NCBI RefSeq assembly: GCF_029784155.1
Contig: NC_073692.1
Coordinates: forward strand, 19,532,126 to 19,596,125
Source of the DNA: Uranotaenia lowii
Lineage: Eukaryota > Arthropoda > Insecta > Diptera > Culicidae
Length of the DNA stretch: 64,000 nt
Direction of reading: 5' to 3'
The notes under the pieces are model-generated. The model made no database searches. It saw nothing but the letters and a program-made list of their open reading frames with translations, and had not been told where the DNA came from. Position numbers and translations under genes: made by a program. Positions 1 through 22,649 of this stretch are shown here, piece by piece (the first letter of the stretch is position 1; each line of letters opens with the position of its first letter).

Positions 1-1284
1 GCATAGCAAATCAAATTGCCCATTCTGGCCTATGTCAGTCAGTTTTGAACTGATTTTATACTGAACACAAATTCTTTGTTTCATAAATTTTCCTCCCCCG
101 GCATATTTTTTTGGCTCCATAGTGATTTTTTCTCGTTTCGGCAAGATCTTTTGAACCTCGTATTGCATATCCGTGTAGGTACATGAGAGAACCTCGTTTC
201 ATACATTTTTGCCCAAGCTCCTTTGAATTAAAATTACATTTTCGTTATTTCGGAGGCAGTAAAAAGTCGCTTCATCGGTCTTACATATGCACAGGAACTA
301 TTCAACGTTTAAATTTATTCAATAGTTTGACAGAAGGGCCAGACATCTCTAAAAAAATACGCAAAGTTGATATGGAACTTGATATTGGAATTTGAGAATA
401 GATTCAAGATTTTGGAAGGCTTTATCTATTTTTTTCAATATAATTACAACACCATTTGTGAAATGGTTATGATACCCAGTTAATCATCTGAAAGCTAGAA
501 AATCACAGCATCTTACAACTTAAAACTTATGTTTTACGAAAAACTTTACAGATGAAGAAAATTTTAAATTTTTTTTTCAAAAATTACATAATGCTTCACC
601 GGTTGTAGTTTTTACACAAATCAATCATTTTTTCCTTAATGTTGAAACATTTTAAAACTGACTCATAGCTTTTTTTTGAGTTTTTGTAAAAATTGTGCCA
701 TAAATAACAGGGATATTTGAACTTACACGAAAATTAAATATTCTACATATTTTTCGACATCTTGCCTTTTTTCCCCCAACTCAGCCTTTTGACGAGGTAT
801 ATGTTGATTTTTTTTCTTCTTCCTTAATATTATTTTTTCTCCAAATATTAATCCAGAATGAATATAACTCTTCAATCTATCTGCCAATCAATTGTTTATG
901 ATCCAAAAACTAATCAGGAACCAAGCATTCTAAGGCTACCAAAATGGTATTTTTTTTAGAAAAATAAATCCATTTTCTGTTTTCACATATTTTTAAGGTA
1001 TTCTTAGCTGTACCTTTTGACAACTGTTTATCAAACATGAATATGAATTGTAAAATTAAAATACTTTGAAACAATTTGCGCAAAAGGTAAGTTCAAATAA
1101 TGATTGGTTTTGAGTATATGTCGGTTTTAGTAAATCTCGTCTTCAGTCGGGGTTGGGCTTTGCGGGGTTCAAGGAAAAATGTCTTCAGGTTGGTCTGGGA
1201 GAGTTTTATAAAATATATTTGCATAAAAACATGGTTTGTCGGTGATTTCACTTCTTGGAAACACAGATATGAAGAATTGGCACA
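1..1284. other. AT-rich non-coding DNA
   Basis: I see no convincing gene. Open frames are short, AT-rich and lack splice or codon structure. Homopolymer runs of T and A are frequent. Confidence 0.6.
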
Positions 1285-1440
1285 AAAATTAGCAGGCTCG
1301 GTTGCACAGAAGAAACAAAAATGAATAATGATGTTCATTTTTCAGTACAAAATATTAAATTTTTCCATATCATACACACCTGAAAGTTCAAATTTACTCA
1401 TGTAAACGTTTCATAAAAATTTTCATAATCGATTTTCCTC
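1285..1440 (+). repeat. dispersed repeat fragment, related to the fold-back at 50 kb
   Basis: The stretch beginning TTAGCAGGCTCGGTTGCACA and ending near TTTACTCATGTAAACG matches, in inverse orientation, the sequence at about 49960-50090 with scattered mismatches. It is therefore a member of the same dispersed family as the left arm of the fold-back element there. No coding capacity is evident. Confidence 0.6.
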
Positions 1441-3861
1441 TGAAGTTAAAAATGATTTTGTTGGACATCTCTTCGATCGATTTAATGCCCGCAATCCGAT
1501 GAAGATCGTTTTCAGAACTTTGTTCTGAATCCTCTGGAGTCTCATTTTTTTTCTTTTTGAGAATACGTACTCATTATCAATTCTTGTTTTATTTAAAAAT
1601 AACTTGACAACCTAATGCATATCTACCTAATATTTAGAATTGAAATTTTTTTTCAAGAAATAAGAATAAACATACCGGATTTTTTTAAACTTTATGAATT
1701 TATTGTTGACATGACATAACAGTTATTTGAATCTAACCTCATTCCGTGGATTATCAAAAGCCGATCAAGCGTCAAATATGCAAAATCGTGCCCGAACATC
1801 GATCGGATTGTTTTCCGGCATACTTTCTGGGTGCCCCATTGACTGCCGCCCAATCGAACGCATAGCCAAAGATCAAAGACGCAGACAACAAGATTTGTAC
1901 TAAGTATACCCCTACTGATGGAGCTTTTGACCAACCGCGGCTGAGCAAATACAATAAAAGATCAAACTGTGAAGACGAATCAAATTTAATACGAATTGAT
2001 TCGTCTCTATTGCATCCCCCTCGATTCGTCTAGGGGTGGGCAGAAGTAAATTTTTGTTTTCGGTTATCCGGTCGATCGTCCGGTATGCAGTACTACACAC
2101 CGGCGGCGGTTTTTCCCTCGGCGATTTCGATTGTGTGCGGTCTAGGACACAATTGATCGGTGGTGGTTTTTACTATTTTATATGCGTTCGCTAGCAGCGG
2201 CAGCAAATTGATTCGCGTTTCACTTTTCAGCAACACTCTGCACAATTGTTGTGCGCATAGAGGATAGCAAATATTGGGAACAGTAAAATTGTTGCGAATT
2301 GCACATTGTTGGTTAAAGGAAAATTAAGCTTCCTCATAATAAACTTTCCAACAGCTTAATCACTATTGTCCACATCGCGTCATTTGGCACTGTGGCACTA
2401 TGAATCAGGGCACTCAAAGCCTTAAAACCCGGATGACTTAGAGGCATCTTGTGGAAAAGATCAACCAATTTCGGAAGTGTGAAACGTATCTGATGCATGA
2501 AAATTAATCATATGTTGTAGAGTTAATCGATTTACTTTTCTACACAAACGTTTAGCCTCACTTTGCCTTAGGACGGACTCGTGTATACAACTAGGGCTTT
2601 GAACCTGAACAGCTAGCCGGGCGGCCTTCAACGATCAGCTCCGGTGTGTGTACGGTTTTAGGGGTCTCGCTCAACTCAAGCGTCCATCCATTAGCCACCG
2701 CTCGATGATGGCGGTAATAAAGTAAACTAACTGAGACGGATCTCATTTATTAACGATTTGTTTAAGGACACTGACTTGTCACCTTCAGAGCCTGAGGGTT
2801 TCTTAACCAAACCAATTGAATTTTCAAATAGAGTCTTTAAGAGCTAAGTATTTAGGCGTAAGTACCACAATTAAAACAGAATTCCTCACTCCAAAAAACA
2901 AATTGTTGAGCGTTCATTTCTTGCTTCCGTACAAAAGTTGTACCCTTTTGATTTTATACAAATGCGTAAACAAGTTTATGTAACAGTGAGTAAAAAATAG
3001 GTTGTCGCTTTGGCACAGCGAGCAGGTTTTGTGTCACCGACTTCTTCGTTGTCGTCGTGTACGACGCCTTCATCATACATTGGGATAAACCTGATCTGGT
3101 GTGTGCTGCTGCCTCTGTTTGACAGTCGCATTCAATATCCGTTGTCAGCTCTACAATGCCCGACTTGAAATGTTTCAGATACCAGAGGAAGTCAGACCTT
3201 GAATCTTAAATACAGAAGAAACAAAAAATAACAGCAGAAAACCAGTCTCCCATAACTGCAGATTTTGCTGGTTAAAAACTATGCGGCGAACAACAAGAGA
3301 CTTGAATGATACGTGCTTTGGAGAGACGATGAACCTCATCTCACCGGCAAAGTTCAGAATGCTATGAAAGGGCGTTAATGAAATGATCTCCAAAGCTGCG
3401 TAGCAACACGTAGCCTACTGTTTGACAATAGTTTATGGATGCGCTACAGAATTTGGGTGATAGTTTTGCATTAGTGCAAATGGGATGCAGCTAAAATTTC
3501 ACAAAACTTTTGACAGATCTTACGGGGTTTTTCTTAAGGAGAAAAATAATAACTTTTCGATTCCATCCCTAAGATTCGGTCAGGTGATCCAATAAAATTA
3601 ATCTTATCGTACTGATGTGATAATAAGAACGAAGCTCCACTTTGTGTTTGGGGAATAAATTCAATTAAATAATCTCATAACATTATTCATTGAAAAATGA
3701 CAAAAACTAAAAAAAAACATTCAGGATTCGAAGCTACGTAAAGTATAACCCAATAAAAAATGTGATAATTTTGGGTTGATTCTCAAGATTTATGAGGATT
3801 TTTTTTTTCAAGTATTAGCTATAATAAGGTTGCCAGGCCAAACAAATCAGGGAAATTTTGA
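1441..3861. other. non-coding DNA, GC-richer patch at 1760-2330
   Basis: No gene is supported. A GC-richer patch (about 1760-2330) contains a short ATG frame at 2084 that could be an upstream exon of the plus-strand gene starting at 7947, but the possible donor is weak and I do not call it. The rest is AT-rich and non-repetitive to the eye. Confidence 0.45.
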
Positions 3862-5060
3862 CCCTTGTTCTGCGGCGCGCGTGACGTGATGATAGTCAAG
3901 TCACCCAAATCCCTCTATTCCAGTAGTCGGTTTAGGGGTGAGGATTGTCACTCCGGATGAACTTTGTGAGTTCTTACCCTATTCTTGTAGTAACCGTGGG
4001 TGAGAATCGTCGCATTCGGGTGATGATTTTAGGTGACAATTGTCGGTACGTTTTCAGGTGACGATGAGATAGAAATGAAACGAAAAATTACGAAAATTAC
4101 AGTAAAGCGGTGTTGTTAGTTGTTAGAAATCAATAAAAAAAAATAAACCCAGCATATTTTAAAGCTTTCAATTATCTATCAATTTGTAAACGACGAAAAT
4201 TTCTTTTTATAAACGGGTTGGAGTTGAGCGGTTTTTAAAGGATTTCTGCTAAATTTGGCTGAATAAAATTCCAAACTGTTTGTTACCGATAAGTTTATTT
4301 TTGTACGATTTTTATATGGCTCATTCCTTTACGATTTTAGGTGACATTTGTCAGTACCTTTTAGGTGGTGACGAGTAAGAAAAAAAAATGAAAAATTAAT
4401 GATGCTGCTGCAGCGTTGTTGACTTCGATACCAGTGTTCGGCATTCCATAATCCCTATGATCTATTGGCGACTGGGCTGTTGGCTTATGATTTCCGGCAT
4501 GTCACGGTGGAAACCTCGGGGAAAGCACCTAGATCGGCAGCACTAACTGAAAACAAAAAAAACACATGAATAGCTAATATCTTGTAAAATGACACAAATT
4601 GGAAACTGTTCTGGCCAAGCATTACAAAAGAAAAATTACCTTACTCACTTGATTTTGTCTGTTGGACACCTATTGGTTGCAGCAGCAGCTGTCGATTGTA
4701 ATTTTTTTCTTCTAGTTGGAGTTTCCGGTTTCAGATTTCTCCACTTAGGACGCACAAAAATGCCCGTTTTTTCTCTTAAGTTGCTTACTGTCACATTATG
4801 ACTCGTTGGTGGCCTTTTACGAACCGGAATTCTCACTACCAGCTTTTAAAATCAGTTTGGAAAATTCGAAGCGCGAACGAAAACAAATCAATTAAGAACA
4901 AATTCTACCATTTTGACAGATGTGTTCATTCAGTCACTCACTTCTATCACTTTACCGGGTAAAGTTTACCCACATCGACTCCGGGAATAAGGTGACAAAA
5001 CACACGGTGACTCCGAGGTAAGGTGACAATCGTCACGTCACGCGCGGCGCAGAATAAGGG
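3862..5060. mobile_element. non-autonomous TIR DNA element with GGTGAC subterminal repeats
   Basis: The ends are 37-bp terminal inverted repeats beginning CCCTTGTTCTGCG on the left and CCCTTATTCTGCG on the right (reverse complement), with about 4 mismatches. Inside each end are several copies of a GGTGAC(A)NTTGTC-like motif in both orientations (about 3891-4080, 4337-4375, 4925-5036). Such clusters resemble transposase-binding subterminal repeats. There is no long open frame, so the 1.2-kb element would be non-autonomous. No target-site duplication is obvious. The family is not recognised. Confidence 0.65.
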
Positions 5061-7200
5061 CCTTTATTTTATAACCTGGCAAAATTCGGGCATGTGATTT
5101 CGAATATTTCGAACAAAAATCCGGGCCCCGGATATTGCCCGTCAAAACCCGGGAGGCCAGAGGGTTTTCTTTTAAAATTCCCGGTTTTCTCTTGTGAGAT
5201 TTTATGTTTTTAACTGTTTCAGAATACACTGCTTAATACCATTTACAAGATTTATTGGCCGAACAAATAGACGTTTCATAATATTTGTAAGTGTAGTGAG
5301 AAAAATTTTCAGTGAATCAATTTTGTAATTCGAAAGTTATTCACAACTGCAAAAATTGCGATGAAAGTAGAAATGTAAAAGGGTCAATAATAATTCCAGT
5401 TTTCCATTTGTTCAACGAAAATTGATACTTTCGTCTTAGTCTTTGACAACAATTTTATCCGACTTTGACAACTGTTTTTTTGACGGAATCATTTTGGAAT
5501 CTTGAAGTACCGCATTGCATCATTTTAAAATCACATTATGATATCATGTGGTACCTACATCTAAGTTGACCTTGTGGATCTCAAATTCTCTGGGAGATTT
5601 CAAAGTCCGTTCTACTAATCAGAACCGAAACTTCCATTAGTCTAAAAAAAAATTGGAGGTCAAAGGTTTCTAAAATCTTTAAAATTATTGCGAGGAAAAT
5701 ATATTTTCCAAGACATTTAAGGTTAGATTTTTTCGTGAAAATAGTTGAAAAATATTTGAAATGCTAATATTTCGTCGTTTTTAAACAGCAGGGGGAATTA
5801 ATAAAGTTTAATATTTTATTGTAAAATTTTAAGAATTCTTCTAAAAATCTGGCTAGATTTGTTAGAACTAGACGCAAAAAAATGATGATACGGGTGACCT
5901 TTTTTAGATTTCTCATGTAGAAGTTTACTACATTTTAATTCAAAACTTGGTTAAATTCAATGCTATTATTTGAAAAGGGGGTCATCAATTTAGAAAATCT
6001 CACCAAATAAAATTTATAAAAATCCCAGAATGAACCAAATTTTAATTTTTTAATTCTGATAAACCGGTATATTCAGATTATTACACAAGCTTATTTTGTG
6101 CTGTTAATGTATTTCAAACTCGGATTTGAAAAGTTGTTCTCAAATTCTGAAAAACCATTTTGGTATTAAAATTCTAATCCATAAACGTCGACATTAGTTA
6201 CAAAATTTAATTGCCAAATCGAACTTTGAGTTTGAATTTTAAGTTCTTATCCTAAGATTTAAACTAAGAAATTTAGATTAATACTAATTGTATAAATAGC
6301 ATTACTGTTGTTTAGTTTTGGATATATCATTTTTTAAAGTTATTTGAATAAATATTTATGAAATCATAGTACAGCGTACTGGTTACTGAATTACTAGTTA
6401 CTAGTTTCTTAGTTTGGGTTTTATTTCTGTTCTAAAATAAGTATGTTAAATCCAGATGATGAGTCTGAATTGAAAATCTCAAGCTTGGTTATATTTTTAC
6501 ATTTTGAAATTCAATTTTGAGTAGGATTTCAAAACTTGAAATCTCAAACTTATACCAGTTTTTTTTAAATTCATCTGCATTTTCAGTCCAACTTCTGAAT
6601 GCATGATTAAATTCTTGACACAGAGAACTTAACTCTTTTTAATTCTGAGTTCTGAATGAAATCTGTATTCAGAATATAAATGTTAAATATCATACTGAGC
6701 CGTAATTTTCAATCAAATTTTCTATATCAATTCTGAATCCAAAATTTGGATTCTAAATTAGAATTTCAAACAATTCTGGTTTTAATTTCTAATATTCGGA
6801 GGAAAAGCGAACATTGAAGAATGGAAACACGCATAAACTCATGCCAGTTCGTCTTTTCATCAAAGAAATACAATTAACATCTATGTCAAATTTTTAATAA
6901 AAGTTTACTCTTGAACTCAAAGGATTTATATAGAAAAGTGATTTGCACTGCATAACATTTTTCCCTGTTTGGATGTAAAATTCCCGGTTTTCCCGGTGTT
7001 ATTTATAATTCCAGGTTTTTATCCGGTTTTCCCAGTTAGCCACCCTGCAAAACTTAACTTTAAAAAGTTAAAAAAAATTTACTTACATTATTAGAAAAAC
7101 ACTCGCTAATTGCATCGATGGGGAACCTAAAGTTCATAACAAAAATATGCTCAAACGCTTATGATCTTAGTCTTGACATTTTCTTTCACGTGTGAAAGAA
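5061..7200. other. AT-rich DNA with degenerate short repeats
   Basis: No gene is seen. From about 6060 to 6780 there are many degenerate AATTCTGAATC-type words, similar in style to the minisatellite at 19.6-20.5 kb and to 43.43-43.60 kb. Positions 5100-5180 and 6960-7050 carry CCCGGTTTTCCCGG-type words, which suggests an old interspersed repeat whose ends are near 3830 and 7050. Confidence 0.45.
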
Positions 7201-7407
7201 ATCTTTTTATTTTTATTTTTTTTTGTTCCGATTATAGTCGTTTTACCATCTTTATGGCATTCGCGACTTTATCAACGTTGCAGTTGGCGGATCGTTATTG
7301 AAAAACTTATCCGGTACAACTGTGTTCGATGTTTGCTCTTGGGCTCGAACTCGCGGACATCTGCTCAGGAGACAACAGACTTGCCAACTGAGCTATATCA
7401 CAAGCCC
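7201..7407 (-). mobile_element. tRNA-derived SINE
   Basis: On the minus strand the element starts GGGCTTGTGATATAGCTCAG. It has an RNA polymerase III A box (TAGCTCAGTTGGCAAG, about 7380-7395) and a B box (GAGTTCGAGCC, 7342-7352) at tRNA-like spacing. It continues into a unique-looking body and ends in an A-rich tail (7201-7226). That is the architecture of a tRNA-derived SINE. It is not a tRNA gene, because no acceptor stem closes it. The similarity to mosquito tRNA-SINEs is from memory. Confidence 0.75.
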
Positions 7408-7946
7408 TAATTTTTTGAAATATCAATAAGTCACACAAACGCAACTAATTTGGAAATCATAGCTTATGGGGAATCGTGGGACACATTTTGTAGGGTATCT
7501 TGGGCCACCTCTATTTTTATGTTTTTATACATATTCAGAACTTAAAATACGTTTTCCCTATCTGTAAAGTTTTCTTATGCCAAACGAAGAGTTACGGAAA
7601 ATACTTTTTTCATCCTTTATAAGGAATTACTTGAAAATAACGAAATGAATTATGAAATTACAGTTATGGCTCAACTCATAAACCTTGCATGTTATTTGTT
7701 TAATTTGGATTTGGTGGCCCACGATTCCCCACCATTTTTCAAAATCCAAAAAAATGCATTTTTGAAAACAGTCAGAACTTGGGGAAAATAACTTATTAAA
7801 AATTAAAAAAAAATGCATAATGATCACCTTAAAAATGTATAAAACCATACCATTTTTTATTTTCATTTTTTTTATAATGAAGAAGTTATGGAATCTAGAA
7901 AAAGTGAACCATGATTCCCATGATATATATTTTTTTTATTTTTCAG
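7408..7946. other. non-coding DNA before the first recognised exon
   Basis: This AT-rich stretch ends in a T-rich tract and TTTCAG acceptor immediately before 7947. It is therefore probably intronic sequence of the plus-strand gene below. Confidence 0.45.
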
Positions 7947-18009
<10,063 letters not shown>

Positions 18010-18531
18010 AAGTGTTGGGACCTGGTTTTTTTTAAATTGGTATGCGCAAGATGAATGAGTTTGGGTGATTGGATGCATGAAGAGTATGCTTTTTAAGGTT
18101 GGAACAACTTAGAAAAAAAATGGAACAGTGATTAGAAGTAGCCTTTTTGTACATACTAAGGGTGTTCAGGATGTGATATTGACTTCTTATTTATTTTTTC
18201 GTGAATGATAAACTGCGAATAAAAAAACAACCATCATTTATCATTTTCATCGCGAAAAAAGCTGAAGTAATTAAGTAATATTTATTTGACATTAAGGTGG
18301 AACGAATAAAATTCACAGGTGCAATCAGAGACCAAAAGATGGATACATTCAAACTGATGTCGATTTATTTGAGAAAGAAATTCAACCATGTAATGTTATA
18401 AGCTAGGTTGCCTTCAACTTATTGATAGATATTGATTTAAAGAAAACAAATTTAAGATTCTCTTCATTTTCACTCAGTTTATGTGTTCATTTATTGGCTA
18501 CCTCTAAAATGTAAAAATTATCTCACTTACC
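18010..18531. other. convergent 3' region of the unrecognised gene and MED30
   Basis: Both genes end here head to head, 522 bases apart. A plus-strand AATAAA lies near 18219. A minus-strand AATAAA (TTTATT on the plus strand) lies near 18364. The 3' untranslated regions may therefore overlap. Confidence 0.5.
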
Positions 18532-21154
18532 TCAACACCTTCTCATGCTAAGCATCGTGTTGATTTCCCAAATCGTTAACCGAATCTTATCGATGATCTC
18601 CCGAAGCTGTTTGTTCTTCAGCATCACAATTTCAATCAATTCCCGATTTTCCTGGAGCGCCTTTTTGTACTCCTCGGTGTGGACCGGTTCGGCTCGCTCC
18701 GGTTCATCCTTAACCGGGATCAAGCTTTCTACATGGGTGAATTCCATGCCCTGTTGGCAGTTGTCATTGCACTTATCGTACAACAGCCGTAGCCGTTTAA
18801 ACAGCAATCGGATGGTGCGAAACTGTTCCTGAACCTTGGCTTTCTTATCGTTGCTCGATGTTAAGCCCTGGTTTGTCCCGTTCGGAGGTTGAATTACGCG
18901 AAGAATGCCGAAAACTTCCTGTGTGAATCATCAGAAATGAAAAATATATAATTATCTATTCCAATTTTTATTCGAATATCTGATCTCAGTTGCAAATTAC
19001 CGATACAGATTTTAAATTTCAGTTTCAGATTCAAATCTACAGAATTAGATTTCAGATAGATATTTTAGAATCCTTGTATGGACGTGTGAAAGGTATGGTC
19101 AAACGAGGGCTTGGCTACTGGATACCCTTAGGGCCCGAGGAAGATTACCTGGTGTTCCAATTCGAGACATTCTGGCAAACTTAGATTATGGATATTTGTT
19201 CCCAATTTACAAATATCTCAAGCTGTCTGATTTGGTCGTTTAGTCCGCTTACCCACGTAAACTCTCCCCTTGTGTGTTCTTCATTTAATGTCTGTTTTGT
19301 TGTTAATTTATTAGTACCACCTCTCATCCAACGGGTTCGACACATTCCTGAAGAAGGTTGGCCAGAAGGTCGGAAAACGATACCAAACCGTAGCTACCGA
19401 ATCCACAGCTACAGGAGGCCACCACCGGACCCTAATGGAAAACTGATATTGGAGAATAACCCCTATAAACCCCTTCCTTTTCCATTATTTAAAGTTTTTT
19501 TTTTTTTTTTAACTGTTGAGTCGCCGCGACTATTACGGCCCCCTTCCCTACTAACCAGTGAAATAAATACCCTCGGCACATTTAAACTTTATAAAAGTAA
19601 AAGGCCTTTAATAAACTAGTTGTAAATAAAAAAAAAAAAAATTTTAGAATCCGATTTCATTTCAGATTCAGATTTCAAATTCAGATCTCGGATTCAGATT
19701 CCAAATGCAGATGTTAGACACAGATTCCAGATTTAGATTTCAGATTCAGAATTCAGGTTCAGATTCAGATCTCAGATTCACACATTCAGATTTCAAATTT
19801 AGATTTCAGATTAAGTTTTCAGATTTAACTCAACGCGAACTCGCCATAAATTAGAAAAGAAGAAGAAGTTTTCAGATTTCAGATTCAGAAACATTCAGCC
19901 TTCAAATTCAGATCTTAGATTCAACTTCGATTCCAGAATTCGATTTCAGATTCAGATTTATGTTTCAGATCTCAGATACCGATTTCAGTTTCAGATTCAG
20001 ATTTCAGATTTCAGATTTCAGATTCAGATTTCAGATTCAGATTTTAGATTCAGATTTCAGATTCAGATTTCAGATTCAGATTTCAGATTCAGATTTCAGA
20101 TTCAGATTTCAGATTCAGATTTCAGATTCAGATTTCAGATTCAGATTTCAGATTCAGATTTCAGATTTCAGATTCAGATTTCAGATTCAGATTTTAGATT
20201 CAGATTTCAGATTCAGATTTCATATTCAGATTTCAAATTCAGGTTTCAGATATCAGATTCAGGTTTTAGATTTCAGATTACAGATTCCGATTTCAAATTC
20301 TTATTTCTGATTCAGATTTAAAATTCTGATTTTAGATTCAGATTTCAAATTCAGATTGATTATAAATTCAGATTCAGATTTCAGATTCAGACTTTGGACT
20401 CAGATTTGAAAGCAGATTTTAGAGTCAGATTAGAAATTTGGATTTCAGATTAAGTCTTTGAATTATGGATTCAACTTTAAGATTTAGAATCTTACCTGAA
20501 AACGGCTAACGATATCCTGTACCGTTTCCTGGCCGATTCGGCACAACGTCAGCAGATTGAACTCTTTCTGTTGCATATTGGTTGTGCCTTGCGGGTTTGC
20601 GATGGGCCCTGCTCCCGGTTGACCTGCCGGAGCTCCCGCAACCTGGTTCCCAGCCGGTCCAACATTTCCGGCAACCGGTTGACCACCGGCACTGGCCGCA
20701 TTCAGCTGAGGAGACTGTTGCGATCCCGCTTGCTGTTGTTGCTGGTTTTGTCCTTGACCCGGTATGGATTGTTGCATCTGTTGGCTGTTGGGCACCTGTC
20801 CGGGATTGGTAGCCTGTTGCTGGCCACCGGAAGCCATTTGTTGTTGCTGCTGCTGTTGTTGTTGTTGGGCGATGTTTTGATTCATTCCCATATCCGGTCC
20901 CGATTGATTATTCCCGGTTTGCATTTGCTGCTGGTTTTGCATCACGTTGTTTTGATTGAAACCTAAAAGGTTTATAAGTGATTGAGTATTTCGAGGTATA
21001 ATAAATTAGATTAAATTTTAAGAATTTACAAACCCATCATATTTGGAACACCCATTTGATTCATGCCTTGTTGCTGCTGCTGCATCATCGGACTGTTGAA
21101 ATTACCTCGATGGCCACTTGGACTCTGGTAGCCGCTTGGATATTGCCCGGACAT
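18532..21154 (-). CDS. MED30: Mediator complex subunit 30
   Basis: Three exons join on the minus strand: 21154-21034, 20962-20496 and 18918-18532. Phases match (1, then 0) and total 324 codons plus stop. The product is the metazoan Mediator subunit MED30, a part of the nuclear coactivator that links transcription factors to RNA polymerase II. The start (MSGQYPSGYQSPSGHRG) leads into a long Gln/Asn/Gly/Pro-rich low-complexity region with a run of ten glutamines. The conserved C-terminal half follows: KEFNLLTLCRIGQETVQDIV, KVQEQFRTIRLLFKRLRLLYDK and CNDNCQQGMEFTHVESLIPV. It ends in a predicted coiled-coil region (EEYKKALQENRELIEIVMLKN). The first intron is short (71 bases). The second is 1577 bases and holds a minisatellite and a retroposed insert. 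Confidence 0.95.
19074..19640 (+). mobile_element. 5'-truncated poly(A) retroposon with 12-bp target duplication
   Basis: The insert is flanked by perfect 12-bp direct repeats, ATTTTAGAATCC at 19062-19073 and 19641-19652. It ends in an A run (about 19628-19640). This is the signature of LINE-mediated retroposition. Its 5' end reads as the tail of an open frame (GYWIPLGPEEDYLVFQFETFWQT then stop), followed by about 450 bases of 3' untranslated sequence. It is therefore probably the 3' end of a Jockey-like LINE, though a retrocopied mRNA is possible. It interrupts a minisatellite and lies antisense in MED30. Confidence 0.8.
19653..20465. repeat. 13-bp minisatellite (AGATTTCAGATTC)n in MED30 intron
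   Basis: The tract is built from alternating 6- and 7-base words, giving a 13-base unit AGATTTCAGATTC. It is near perfect from about 19980 to 20230 and degenerate on both sides. Copies also lie at 18995-19061, left of the retroposed insert, so the array predates that insertion. The repeat creates the Phe/Arg/Gln/Ile-rich open frame at 19960-20310, which I do not regard as a gene. Confidence 0.93.
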
Positions 21155-22649
21155 ATTCCTCCGAATTCGAGTTTTCAATCGGGATTTCTACAAAATTTAC
21201 ACAACTTTTAAGAAAAGATCCCGGTTGTTTGGCGTGTTTACGCGAACAATTTTTTGTTTGATATTTAGTCTGTTCAATGGATTCTAGTCGAAACGGGTCG
21301 AAACAAGTAGTAATGGATTGACAGTTGATCACCTGTCTCTTTCCAATTGAGTTCGACCGATTTCTACCAGCTCGAAACGAATCCTGCTGCCGAGCTGGAT
21401 TGGTTTCGACTGATTTCAACTTGCTCCGTTGAACAACGACCTGACTAGTTTCGACCAAAACATTGGCTCGTTGAACATCTATCAGTTGACAGAAACCAGT
21501 TGAAACCGATTTTTACCAACGGTTGAACGAAGCTATTTTATACAAGGTGTTTTGATGCGCGAGGTATGCGAATTGCGAACGAAACAATTATTACGCTTCG
21601 TTTACTATCGATAGAACTGGGTTACTTTGGATCATTTTAAGACATCTGTTTCGAGAAATTGAGTTGAAACAAATTTTCTCCAGAATTTGAAACAGAATAA
21701 TAACCTCTCGCTTTGAGTTTATGTATATTGATAAAAAACGCAAAGCCCAAACGTTAACGTACCAATATTCTAGAAACTTTTTGTCCATACACAACACTAT
21801 TTTCCCATTTCCTATTACAGTTGTTTTTGATATTTCTCACGTTCATTAACTGACATCCCACTAGCAAGTACGGACGAGAACGGGAAAGTTAACCTCTAAA
21901 AATTTCGGTGCAAAATTGGGCAGCCCGCCGCGAAGAACACGATCGTTTTTGGGTTAAAGTTCCCTTAATTAATATAATTATTAATGCGATGAAACGCCCG
22001 AACACTTATACAAGCGGCAAACAGGACGATTTGATCAGTTTACATTTGATGGGCAACGATTCCTTACCACCATTTGAAATTTCGAAAAAAATATTTAAAA
22101 ACAAACGAAACTTATGGAAATTAATTCAATAAAAATCCTTAATTTCGAAGGACCGTTCTATTTGCCACTTTCTTTTTTTCCGAATATTTCGAAAAATAAT
22201 AATAGTAAATTAAATTTTTTTCCATAATTCTCACACTCCATAAGCCCTGTTTGCCGTTTGTTTATGTGTTGTTAGCTGAAGATAAAAAAAATCACATTCG
22301 AGCAGCAAAATCTGCACCAAAATATTGAATGCAAATTTTGATCTTTTGTTAAATTTGTTACTATTCTAGTTTTTACTCACTTGCTAAGTTATAGTACTGA
22401 CCATGTGTTATAGGTTACTCAATCAAGGCTAAATCGATACAAGCGTAACTTTGTACTAAAACGTGCAAGTTATTTGTACTAAAGTTTTCTTTTCAAAACA
22501 ATGTAATTTTACAGTTTCGGTTTTTGGTCCGCATGCGGGTGCGAAGTTTTTTTTTTTCAAATTTCACCCTCGTTTAAAAGGTAAATACTCTAAATTATTG
22601 TTTATATCGTAAAATAAAACTTAAGAGCTTTCTCCTGCAGTAGGGAATT
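21155..22649. other. intergenic region between divergent MED30 and asteroid genes
   Basis: The genes point away from each other, so both promoters should lie here. Positions 21280-21540 hold many GTTTCGAC and GTTGAAC words in both orientations, which suggests a decayed repeat. No other gene is seen. The frame at 21908-22132 has no recognisable product. I cannot point to a clear TATA box or initiator. Confidence 0.45.

Noticed and set aside
2084..2148. Possible first exon (MQYYTPAAVFPS) of the unrecognised gene
   Set aside because: The donor-like site (G|GTCTAG) is weak and no evidence ties it to the exon at 7947.
7201..7407. Functional tRNA gene
   Set aside because: A and B boxes are present, but no acceptor stem closes and the sequence continues into an A-tailed SINE body.
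19320..19480. Possible viral capsid-like fragment (FDTFLKKVGQKVGKRYQ)
   Set aside because: It is only about 30 residues long, lies in the 3' untranslated part of a poly(A) retroposon, and has no flanking support.
19960..20310. 116-codon Phe/Arg/Gln/Ile protein
   Set aside because: It is a translation of the 13-bp minisatellite in all its repeats.
19653..20465. CRISPR-like array
   Set aside because: The repeats are contiguous and have no unique spacers; the window is eukaryotic.
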